Source: JAIQFF01 sp963788505 (lineage in GTDB: Bacteria > Acidobacteriota > Terriglobia > Terriglobales > Acidobacteriaceae). From it: a stretch of DNA of 64,000 nt. The translations under genes and the position numbers were made by a program. Below the pieces are notes generated by a model. That model was not told the origin of the DNA, searched no databases, and saw only the letters and a list, made by a program, of their open reading frames with translations. The stretch covers positions 620,001 through 684,000 of the forward strand of contig CAWBGY010000009.1 in assembly GCA_963788505.1 (NCBI GenBank), written 5' to 3'. Shown in pieces: positions 29,120 through 36,740 of this stretch (within the stretch, counting starts at the first letter, position 1; every line of letters begins with the position of its first letter).

Positions 29120-30280
29120 ATGGAACCCGCTGGCAAAACATTCTGGTCAATCTGGAAGTCTCTGTTGGTTCTTGCCGCGCTGGCATTGCCGACGTTTGCC
29201 AGTCCGCAGACGCCGAGTCCGGCTGAGGCAATGGCGCTCGAGCAACAGGGGAAATTTCCGGAAGCGGAGGCAGCATGGCGGACAATCACCGTGCATAATC
29301 CCCAGGACGCGGGGGCGTTTGCCAGCCTGGGCGTTGCCCTGGCCAGAGAGACGAAATATAAGGAGGCCGCTGCGGCCTATCGCAGGGCGATTGCTCTAAA
29401 TCCGAGGCTGCCCGGCATTCAGCTGAATCTGGGGCTGGCGGAATACAAGCAGGGAGAGTTTCAGGCGGCCATTCCTCCCCTGAGAGCAGCACTGCTGCAG
29501 GATCCCAGGAACATGCAGGCGCGCATTCTGCTTGGCCTGAGCTGCTACGGCGCGAAGCGCTTTGCGGAAGCCGCGACATACCTCGAACCCGCCGCCCGGG
29601 CGGATCCCGACAACGCAGAACTGCATCAGGTCCTGGCGCAAAGCTGCCTGTGGGCGAAGAAGTATCCCTGTGCGCTCGAGCAGTTCCGCCAAATACAGCA
29701 GCGGAATCCAGACTCAGCGGCCGCACACATGTTGATGGGCCAGGCCCTGGATGGTCTGCAAAGGACCCAGGAGGCGATTACCGAATTCGAGGCGGCTGCG
29801 AAAGCGGCTCCGCAGGAACCCAGCGTGCATTTTGGTCTCGGCTATCTGCACTGGAAGCTGAGGCAATACGATGCCGCGAAAGCTGAGTTCGAACGTGAAT
29901 TGGCCAGCGATCCCAACCATGCGCAAGCGCTGGCTTATCTGGGCGACATCGAGATGAAGCGGGGCAATCCGGAGAGCGCCCTGGTCCTGCTCAAAAAGTC
30001 GGTGCAGCTCAGAAACGACATTCGCATCGCTTACCTTGATATCGGCGCCATTTTGGCGCAGCAGAAACACTATGCGGCTGCGCTCGATGCGCTGTTGTGT
30101 GCCGAAAAACTGGATCCCACTCGACCCGATGTGCACCTTCGGCTGGGCCGTCTTTACCAGGACACGGGAAAAAAGGAGCAGGCGCAGAGGGAATTTGCCA
30201 AACTGCGCCAGTTGCACGAGAAGGCGGAGGAGGACATAACTTCCAAAATGTCCGGCGCTCCCCCTGCATCGCATCCATGA
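29120..30280 (+). CDS. Secreted tetratricopeptide-repeat protein
   Basis: About 386 residues from ATG 29120, which gives a signal peptide (LLVLAALALPTFASPQ). An ATG 48 bases upstream is the alternative. The rest is about ten TPR helix pairs, for example AYRRAIALNPRLPGIQLNLG, AATYLEPAARADPDNAELHQ and GQALDGLQRTQEAITEFEAA, forming a protein-binding superhelix. It probably acts in the periplasm as a scaffold. Secreted TPR proteins are often encoded near CRTAC1 proteins in Acidobacteriota, as here. It is preceded by a terminator, so it has its own promoter somewhere in 29027-29119. No enzyme domain is present. Confidence 0.88.
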   Translation: MEPAGKTFWSIWKSLLVLAALALPTFASPQTPSPAEAMALEQQGKFPEAEAAWRTITVHNPQDAGAFASLGVALARETKYKEAAAAYRRAIALNPRLPGIQLNLGLAEYKQGEFQAAIPPLRAALLQDPRNMQARILLGLSCYGAKRFAEAATYLEPAARADPDNAELHQVLAQSCLWAKKYPCALEQFRQIQQRNPDSAAAHMLMGQALDGLQRTQEAITEFEAAAKAAPQEPSVHFGLGYLHWKLRQYDAAKAEFERELASDPNHAQALAYLGDIEMKRGNPESALVLLKKSVQLRNDIRIAYLDIGAILAQQKHYAAALDALLCAEKLDPTRPDVHLRLGRLYQDTGKKEQAQREFAKLRQLHEKAEEDITSKMSGAPPASHP

Positions 30281-30424
30281 GCTGGCACGAAATGCGCGCG
30301 GGTCCCGTACATGGATTCCTGTAGCTCAAAATACATACTGTACGGTATCGAACCAAACGGAAAGGTTCGCTACACTTATAAATCTGCAAGGCCAGTTCTC
30401 TGGCCGCCTTGCTGAAGGCTTGAA

Positions 30425-30853
30425 ATGTCTGCAATCCGGATTCTAGTCGTCGATGACCACGAAGTGATCAGGCGGGTGATCTGCTCCCTTCTCTCCAGTG
30501 ATCCCACTCTGAACGTGATTGGTCAGACGGCGGACGGGGAACAGGCAGTCCTCAAGGCCCAGGAACTACAACCGGATCTGGTTCTGCTCGACATCAGCCT
30601 GCCGGGAATCAGCGGCATCGAAGCTGCCCGGCGTATTCGCAGCAGCTCTCCGAATTCGCACATTATCTTTCTGAGCCAGCACGATTCCCTGCAAGTCGTG
30701 GAAAGCGCGATGCGCATGGGCGGCCACGGATACGTTGCCAAGACTGATGCGGGATCGGACCTGCTGAAAGCCATCCGAGCCGTGCACGAAGGCAAGCGGT
30801 TCGTGAGCGAACGGATTGCTTCCATGGGCTGGCGAGCCGAAGCGTCCTGGTAG
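30425..30853 (+). CDS. Stand-alone response-regulator receiver domain
   Basis: 142 residues. A NarL-type receiver: acidic pair Asp10/Asp11 (VVDDHE), phosphoacceptor Asp56 (LVLLDISLPG), switch Ser84 (IFLS) and Lys106 (VAKTDA). After the receiver the protein continues only with KAIRAVHEGKRFVSERIASM and a short tail, where NarL-family proteins normally carry a LuxR-type DNA-binding domain. Either the output domain was lost or the protein signals by protein contact. No histidine kinase lies nearby in this window. The 144-bp gap before it (30281-30424) shows only weak promoter-like sequence (CTTATAAAT near 30374). Confidence 0.85.
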   Translation: MSAIRILVVDDHEVIRRVICSLLSSDPTLNVIGQTADGEQAVLKAQELQPDLVLLDISLPGISGIEAARRIRSSSPNSHIIFLSQHDSLQVVESAMRMGGHGYVAKTDAGSDLLKAIRAVHEGKRFVSERIASMGWRAEASW

Positions 30854-30963
30854 CCTATCCTTAACCGGTCGGGATTGCTCCCAGGCGTGATTGCCTTCGA
30901 GCCCGTTGAGGGCGGCTCCCCACCGGTCCCAACGCTGCCTAGAGCTGACAGCCTCGGCATTTG

Positions 30964-33389
30964 TCAAAAGGTTCTTCCTAACCCGAATCGCACCTGAAAC
31001 GGTTCGACGGGGTGGAAAACGTCTGTGAATGCCGGCGTGGCTGTTGGCGTTATTCGGGAGGTATAGGCGTAGTCAATGTCGTGATCGCGGCGGTTCAAGC
31101 AAATTCAAGAATTCGGCCGAAACGCGCCATTTCTCGCTAATTTGATAACCGACCTCCGCATTGAGCAACGCCGTTGCCTTTGAGCGATAAATTCCGTCGG
31201 ACGTCAAATCGCGCGGGCCAAAGTAGCGCAGGCGCAAACTCGCCGAAAAGCCTTTGAGATCGTGCAGTGTGACGCCCGAGGAAATCACCAGCCCAACCGC
31301 TTCGGGCACACGCCTGCCACCCGGGCTGCCCGGCGCCGCATCATCTCCGTCTATTTCGGTAAAAAGGGCTTTGGAGTTCGCAAGGTCAAAATCAAAAGCC
31401 ACATGTTCCAGTGGCGTGTAGTAGTTCGCCCATTCGACGCCATAGCGGTCGCTCGGCTGTCGTGAAGCAGTCGTGCCTCCGGTGTCGCCAGACTGCTGCA
31501 GTTCGGAAGCACTGCGGAGATACCAGAGCGAAAGGGTGCTTTGCAGATGTGGGACGGCCAGAGTGCGCACGCCGATTTCCGCGCCTTTGGTTGGGATCAG
31601 GGCGGGAATTCGGCGAGGCGGGCGTATTGGGGTAAGGATTTTCCCCCGAAACCGGTTCGACCGTTTGCGTTGTGCCACGCCCGTCGTTGCTGTGAAAACC
31701 GAATCCGCCCTGTACATAGAACTCCGTATTGGACCACGGGCCGAAAATCAAACTTAATTTTGGGCTGGGCAGGAACTTGCTGGCCGTGCCGGAATTGGCC
31801 GCGGTAACCAAGCTGGTGACGTCAAAGTATTCCAGGTCGCCGCGCAGGGCCGCGACCGTGCGGAATTTTTCCGCCCACTGGATTTTATTTTCCGCATAAA
31901 AACCTACTTGCGTGTCCGTAAAGCGATCCGCTTGCGTGGTCGCGGGCAAAGTGTTGCCGGTGGCGGAATCAGTTTTGTCCACGCGCACGCGATTTTCCGT
32001 CTGGTAAAGGCCGTTGTGGATCCAATCGTTGCGGACCTGCAGGCCGAACGTATTTTCCACCTTGCGGCCAAACCATTGGCTGAAAATCGTGTGGCGTGCG
32101 TCCAGCCCAGCCACCCAGCGCCTGTCCTGCTGTTCGAACTGGTCGCCGCGAATGGGGTCCGTCAGGAAGTAAGTGAAATCGGAAAACAAATCGAGATCAT
32201 AATAAAATCCGTAGGCCATGATTTTCGTCTCGGAATTTGCGCCTCGGCGATGCCATTCAGCCTGCAAGCTATAACGCTGTGAATTGCCACCGTCAGTCGG
32301 GTTCAGCGTGCCGAAGAAACCAACCAGGGGCACGGCGTTCTCGGCGATTTGATCGCTCGAGTGCCATTTTCCGTGGTAACCGCGGGCCGTGATGCTGAAA
32401 CCATCGGCGTCTCCGCCCTGGCTGTAGGTTAGAAGGCCGTTGAATTTGTAATAATTATCCGGATGCTTCCATGGGCCGTCATCGTGATACACCTCTCCGC
32501 CGTACAGCAAACTGCCCGAACCGAGCTTTTGCGATACGCCGAAAACGGCCCGCCCATAGCCATACATGCCGCCTTCCACCTTGAAGAAGTTCTGGGGCAG
32601 CGTCTTGAAAAACACCAGATGGGCCGATCCAGCCGAGCCATAGTTGCCGACATCAGCGTAATAAGGACCTTTCTCGAAATTCACCCGCTCCACAAACTCC
32701 GGGATGACGGTGTTCATGTCCGCGTACCCCTCGCCGTGCGCGTGCGACGGCAGGTTAAGCGGCATATCGTCGAGGAAAATGGCGAAATCTGTGCCGTGGT
32801 CGAGATTGAAGCCGCGAAGAAAATATTGGTTGGCCTTGCCGCCGCCGGCGTGTTGCGTGATGATGACACCGGGAATCGTCTCCAAAACTTCTCCCGAACG
32901 AAGAATCGGACGATCTTGGATTTCCGTTGCGCCCACCGTTCCCTGGGTGGCGGACTCGGCAATTCCGATGAGGCTATCCTCCCGGCCCTGCACGTTTATG
33001 GTGGTGCTCACGGAGCCCACAGCCAGAGAGATGCGCAGCGGGGCCGGCGCCTCAGTGGTCCCTATGGTGACGGGGATTTCTTTGGTTTCAAAACCGGGAT
33101 TCGATACCACGAGTCGATAATCACCTGCCGCGAGTCCAGAAATAATGAAGGAGCCGTTCGTGTCCGACTGTGTCGTTATTTGTACAGTACCGTTCGCGCT
33201 TCGAACCTGCACGGTAGCCCCGGCAATCACCGCGCCAGACGTGTCAACGACCGTTCCTGATAGCTGAGGCGAATAAGCCTTACTCGCGGCGAGCGGCGTC
33301 GTCTCCTGCGCGGCAACCAAGAGTGGAGTAGCGGAAGTCAGGACAGCGAGCAGGATCAGCAGAGTCGCTTTACGTTGGAGGCAAGCCAT
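30964..33389 (-). pseudogene. TonB-dependent receptor with two frameshifts, possibly for nickel or cobalt
   Basis: ATG 33389 with AAGGGA upstream and a signal peptide ending LLVAAQE. A carboxypeptidase-regulatory domain (LSGTVVDTSGAVIAGATV), a plug (GEVLETIPGVIITQHAGGG, FLRGFNLDHGTDFAIFLDD) and a barrel follow. Near 31630 the frame changes and continues with LIPTKGAEIGVRTLAVPHLQ. Near 31095 it changes again and continues with NRRDHDIDYAYTSRITP to the typical end FGLGRTF, stop at 30964. The sequence is otherwise well preserved, so decay is recent or the shifts are sequencing errors. The plug segment LPSHAHGEGYAD is His-rich. It diverges from the cbiMQO transporter genes across a region with two matching operators, suggesting outer-membrane uptake of Ni or Co. 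Confidence 0.85.
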
Positions 33390-33427
33390 GGCGTCCCTTC
33401 TCGCGCGGGTTATCCGGCTCTGCGGGA

Positions 33428-33454
33428 GTATTACTATTATCATATTCGTGTTAC
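33428..33454. promoter_or_regulatory. Candidate NikR-type operator, receptor side
   Basis: GTATTAC-N13-GTGTTAC, 39 bp before the receptor start. On the minus strand it contains TATGAT, a plausible -10 box, so binding would block the receptor promoter. The same half-sites with the same 13-bp gap occur at 33554-33580. Confidence 0.5.
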
Positions 33455-33553
33455 TAAAATGCCTGATTATGGGGCAAACCCGTAAACCGCCAGTAGCGGA
33501 CTTAACCTGTTTGTGGCTACGGGGTTTCCCTGATCTAAGCCAGTGTCTTGCCA

Positions 33554-33580
33554 GTAACACGAAGGGTACAATTGTGCTAC
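33554..33580. promoter_or_regulatory. Candidate NikR-type operator, cbiM side
   Basis: GTAACAC-N13-GTGCTAC, 57 bp before cbiM. TACAAT (33567-33572), a likely -10 box, lies inside it. Total length 27 bp with outer GTA...TAC resembles E. coli NikR sites (GTATGA-N16-TCATAC, 28 bp). No nikR gene is in the window. Confidence 0.55.
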
Positions 33581-33637
33581 TCTGGCGGCCTGGAATGACC
33601 CCGATGGCCGTGGATGCGGCTTAGGATCCGCTGACCC

Positions 33638-34756
33638 ATGCACATTCCTGATGGATATCTAAGCCCGTCGACTTGCGCCGTGCTTTACGGCGTCGCGATA
33701 CCGTTCTGGTATGCCGCTTCCGCGCGAGTGAAACGCCTTCTGAACACGCGCCTGGTGCCGTTGCTGGCGGTGGCCAGCGCGTTCTGCTTCGTCATCATGA
33801 TGTTTAACGTTCCGCTTCCGGGCGGGACTACGGGGCACGCAGTGGGAGTGGGGGCCGCGACAGTCGTGTTGGGGCCTTGGGCGTCCATGCTCTCGGTGTC
33901 GATCGCGTTGCTGATTCAGGCGGTGTTTTTTGGCGACGGCGGAATCACCACCTTCGGCGCAAACTGTTTCAATATGGCGATCGTCGGCTCCTTGGTGGCG
34001 CATTTCACCTACCGCGCGGTGGCGGGCAGAACGGCGATTACATCCTCGCGCCGGGTTGTGGCGGCTGGGTTGGCAGGTTATGCAGCCATCAACGTTGCGG
34101 CGTTTGTTGCGGCATGCGAGTTGGGAATTCAGCCTCTGTTCTTCAAGGACGCGAGCGGCGCCCCTCTGTATGCTCCCTATGCGCTCCACATCGCGATTCC
34201 GGCAATGATGCTCGGACATCTGACATTTGCCGGATTGGCGGAACTCTTTGTCTCGGGCGGCGTAGTGGCGTATTTGCAGCGCAGCAATCCCGCGCTGCTG
34301 GGGCAGAGATCTGGGACGAGATCGGGGCCGAACTCCGGGCAAAGATCGGCGGGTGGCACGGAAGCTGGCAGCCCGCTCTCAGGCTGGCGGACAACCCGCC
34401 CGCTTTGGATTCGTCTGGCCCTGCTCATGCTGCTGACTCCTCTCGGAATTCTGGCGGCGGGCACAGCCTGGGGGGAATGGGGAGCGAAAGATTTTTCCAA
34501 TCCGCAAATGCGGCAGCAGATCACGGCCGCCTCGAGGCAAGTTGCGCCTCCGGCCGAACTGCCGCGGGGCCTGGTCCGGCTCTCTTCTTTATGGAGCGCG
34601 CCCTTTCCCCAGTATGCTCCTCCATTTGTGCGCCATCCTGCTTTTGGATATGTCATGTCTGCCATATTCGGCAGCGGCCTTATTCTTGGATTCTTTTTAC
34701 TGATGGGCTGGGTGATCGGCAGAGGCAGGCGGGATGAGTCCAGGGCTTCACCGTGA
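33638..34756 (+). CDS. cbiM: ECF cobalt/nickel transporter substrate-binding protein CbiM/NikM with fused C-terminal domain
   Basis: 372 residues. Inner-membrane S component that binds Co2+ or Ni2+. The extreme N-terminus MHIPDGYLSP is the metal-binding signature in which Met1-His2 coordinate the ion, so the start at 33638 is certain. About six or seven membrane helices follow, with PGGTTGHAVG and FGANCFNMAIVG typical of CbiM/NikM. A loop rich in Ser, Gly and Arg (about 225-255) leads to a C-terminal part with helices LLMLLTPLGILAAGTAWGEW and GYVMSAIFGSGLILGFFLL. It resembles a fused CbiN/NikN (PDGLE-type) subunit, which explains the absence of a separate cbiN. The gene overlaps cbiQ by four bases. 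Confidence 0.93.
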   Translation: MHIPDGYLSPSTCAVLYGVAIPFWYAASARVKRLLNTRLVPLLAVASAFCFVIMMFNVPLPGGTTGHAVGVGAATVVLGPWASMLSVSIALLIQAVFFGDGGITTFGANCFNMAIVGSLVAHFTYRAVAGRTAITSSRRVVAAGLAGYAAINVAAFVAACELGIQPLFFKDASGAPLYAPYALHIAIPAMMLGHLTFAGLAELFVSGGVVAYLQRSNPALLGQRSGTRSGPNSGQRSAGGTEAGSPLSGWRTTRPLWIRLALLMLLTPLGILAAGTAWGEWGAKDFSNPQMRQQITAASRQVAPPAELPRGLVRLSSLWSAPFPQYAPPFVRHPAFGYVMSAIFGSGLILGFFLLMGWVIGRGRRDESRASP

Positions 34757-35586
34757 CCCGCGCCAGAAAAAACTCGCGAGGCGTGGTTGAGCGCAGTCTT
34801 GCGTCTTTTGTCGGTGCCCTGGAGCAGGCATTCTATGCCGAGGAACTGGCGACGAGAAACGGGCTGCTGCAAAAGCTTGATCCTCGCGTCAAGCTTGTTG
34901 CCATCCTGCCGCTGATCGTGATTGCAGCCCTGGCCCGGCGATTGTGGGTGATCGCAGCTCTTTTTGCAGTCGCGGTCGCTATCGCTCTGCTGTCGAATGT
35001 TCCTTTGAGCGCGCTGGCGAAAAGAGTCTGGTTGGGCGTGCTCACGTTCACCGGATTCATCTCGGTTCCGGCCTTGTTTCTGACTCCCGGCCAGGCGATC
35101 TACGCTCTTCCGCATTTCGGCTGGACGGTCACCGCGCAGGGACTGCGCGCTGCCGCGTATCTGATCATGCGGGCGGAGACGGCCGCGACTTTTTCGGTCT
35201 TATTGGTGTTGTGCACACCTTGGAGCAAGCTGCTGAAGGCGCTGCGCGTGTTCAGGCTGCCCGTCGTCCTGGTGGTGATCCTGGGAATGACTTATCGCTA
35301 TATTTTCCTGCTGCTCCGGAACGCGCATGAAATGTTCAAATCCCGGAAGAGCCGGATGGTAGGTCGTCTCGATGGCCGGGAGCGGCGACGGGCGGCCACA
35401 GCCAGCGCGGGAGTGCTGATGTCCAAGACCCTTCAGCTCAGCGGCGACGTTTACCTGGCGATGCGTTCGCGAGGGTTTCAAGGCGAGGTCTATCTGCTGG
35501 ACGAGTTCCGGACGGGTTGGCTCGATTGGATCGTGCTCGCGCTGTTCATATCGGTTGCGACCGCGGCTTTCTGGTTTGGACGATGA
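34753..35586 (+). CDS. cbiQ: ECF transporter transmembrane protein CbiQ/NikQ
   Basis: 277 residues from a GTG that overlaps the cbiM stop by four bases, so translation is coupled. It is the T component linking the S component to the ATPase. About five membrane segments lie between residues 50 and 275. The cytoplasmic coupling region has the family arrangement MFKSRKSRMVGRLDGRERRR, then LMSKTLQLSGDVYLAMRSRG, the latter holding the conserved Ala-Arg-Gly-type coupling helix. The N-terminal ~50 residues include ARNGLLQKLDPRVKL, the usual CbiQ lead-in. Next in the operon is cbiO, 52 bp on. Confidence 0.92.
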   Translation: MTRARKNSRGVVERSLASFVGALEQAFYAEELATRNGLLQKLDPRVKLVAILPLIVIAALARRLWVIAALFAVAVAIALLSNVPLSALAKRVWLGVLTFTGFISVPALFLTPGQAIYALPHFGWTVTAQGLRAAAYLIMRAETAATFSVLLVLCTPWSKLLKALRVFRLPVVLVVILGMTYRYIFLLLRNAHEMFKSRKSRMVGRLDGRERRRAATASAGVLMSKTLQLSGDVYLAMRSRGFQGEVYLLDEFRTGWLDWIVLALFISVATAAFWFGR

Positions 35587-35638
35587 GAATGCGCTCGTCA
35601 CCAGATCATCCGCGCGGACTTCGCCAGGAGGAGAATTC

Positions 35639-36439
35639 GTGACTGTTCCCATCTTCGAGCTAAGCGGGGTCACCTACCGCTATCACGAAGTGACCGCACT
35701 GGTGGAGTTGAATCTCACCATCGTGCCGGGCCAGAGAATTGTTTTGCTGGGAGCGAATGGTTCCGGAAAATCGACCCTGCTCAACATTCTCGACGGTCTT
35801 TGCTTTCCGGAGGAGGGCAGCGTTGCCTTCGAGGGGGAGGCCTTGACCGAAAGCCGCCTGAGCGGGGAAGTCGAGTTCGACTTTCGGCGCCGGGTCGGTC
35901 TGGTGTTTCAGAACCCGGACGTCCAGCTATTCAACCCAACCGTGTTTGACGAAATAGCTTTCGGACCCCTGCAGTTGCGATGGCCGAAGGAGCAAATCCG
36001 GGTCCGGGTCACCGAGATTCTGGAGGAGATGGAGATCGCGCATTTGAAGGACCGTTCACCTCATCATCTCTCTACCGGAGAAAAAAAACGGGTTGCGCTG
36101 GCCTCGGTTCTGATCCTCGATCCCGAGGTGCTGTTACTGGACGAGCCCACCGCCGCACTTGATCCCAAGAGCGAGAGCCAGATGATCGATTTTCTGGTGG
36201 GTTGCAGCGGTGGGCAGAAGACCATAGTCACCGCCACTCACGATCTCGACCTGGTAGAGGACATAGCGGATTACTGCCACATCTTTCAGCGCGGCCGCAT
36301 CGTGGCTGCGGGGGCGCCGTCCGAGATTGTGAACGACCATGCACTGCTTCTGAGCACGAACCTCATCCACGCCCATCGTCACGCGCATGACTCAGGTGAG
36401 CTTCATTCCCATCCGCACCGCCACGGGCATGAACACTGA
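35639..36439 (+). CDS. cbiO: ECF transporter ATPase CbiO/NikO with His-rich tail
   Basis: 266 residues. ABC ATPase powering metal import. I chose GTG 35639 because AGGAGGAG lies directly upstream; earlier in-frame codons overlap the cbiQ end. Walker A GANGSGKST, Q-loop FQNPDVQLF, signature LSTGEKKRVALA, Walker B VLLLDEPTAALD and H-loop THDLDLVED are all present. The last ~23 residues (HAHRHAHDSGELHSHPHRHG) hold nine or ten His residues, a likely Ni/Co-binding tail. This supports metal, not vitamin, as the cargo. It ends the cbiMQO operon; a MITE-like element follows. Confidence 0.94.
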   Translation: MTVPIFELSGVTYRYHEVTALVELNLTIVPGQRIVLLGANGSGKSTLLNILDGLCFPEEGSVAFEGEALTESRLSGEVEFDFRRRVGLVFQNPDVQLFNPTVFDEIAFGPLQLRWPKEQIRVRVTEILEEMEIAHLKDRSPHHLSTGEKKRVALASVLILDPEVLLLDEPTAALDPKSESQMIDFLVGCSGGQKTIVTATHDLDLVEDIADYCHIFQRGRIVAAGAPSEIVNDHALLLSTNLIHAHRHAHDSGELHSHPHRHGHEH

Positions 36440-36448
36440 CCAAAACTA

Positions 36449-36610
36449 TGTCATCCCGAGCGCGCAGTCGAGGGACCTGTTGTTGGTTGGGACTGCATCC
36501 GGACGGTGCTGGAGAATTCCTCGGCGGAGTGATGGCGCCGGCAAACAGCAGGTCCTTCGACTCCGCAGACCGATTCGCAAGCGAATCGGTCTGCTGCGCT
36601 CAGGATGACA
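36449..36610. repeat. MITE-like intergenic element with 15-bp terminal inverted repeats
   Basis: The ends TGTCATCCCGAGCGC (36449-36463) and GCGCTCAGGATGACA (36596-36610) are inverted repeats with one mismatch. Inside, GTCGAGGGACCTGTTGTT (36467-36484) and AACAGCAGGTCCTTCGAC (36544-36561) pair with two mismatches. A perfect 14-bp palindrome GCAGACCGATTCGC-AA-GCGAATCGGTCTGC lies at 36565-36594. The element has no coding capacity. Sequences beginning TCATCC(T/C)GAGCG are widespread intergenic repeats in soil bacteria as I recall. Small apparent frames here are not genes. Confidence 0.75.
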
Positions 36611-36737
36611 TAGATCTGGGCTCAGGGGACATAGAGCTGCGCTTACGGCGACATTGAGCTGGGACCGAATGACATGGAGCTGCGCTTACGATGACATAGA
36701 GCTCGCTCAGGATGATTTAGATCTGCGCTCAGGCTGG
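36594..36737. repeat. Degenerate 21-22 bp tandem array derived from the element's right end
   Basis: Six full and one partial copy of a CTGCGCTCAGGATGACATAG-type unit, starting at 36594, 36616, 36637, 36659, 36680, 36702 and 36723. Lengths alternate 22 and 21 bp. The first copy is the right terminal repeat of the MITE-like element. The array ends four bases before the mdtC stop codon. Confidence 0.8.
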
Positions 36738-36740
36738 CAA

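Noticed and set aside
33487..33555. Possible cobalamin riboswitch before cbiM
   Set aside because: AAGCCAG...TTGCC near 33536 recalls a B12 box, but the core and the rest of the conserved elements are not present, and the segment lies upstream of the likely promoter.
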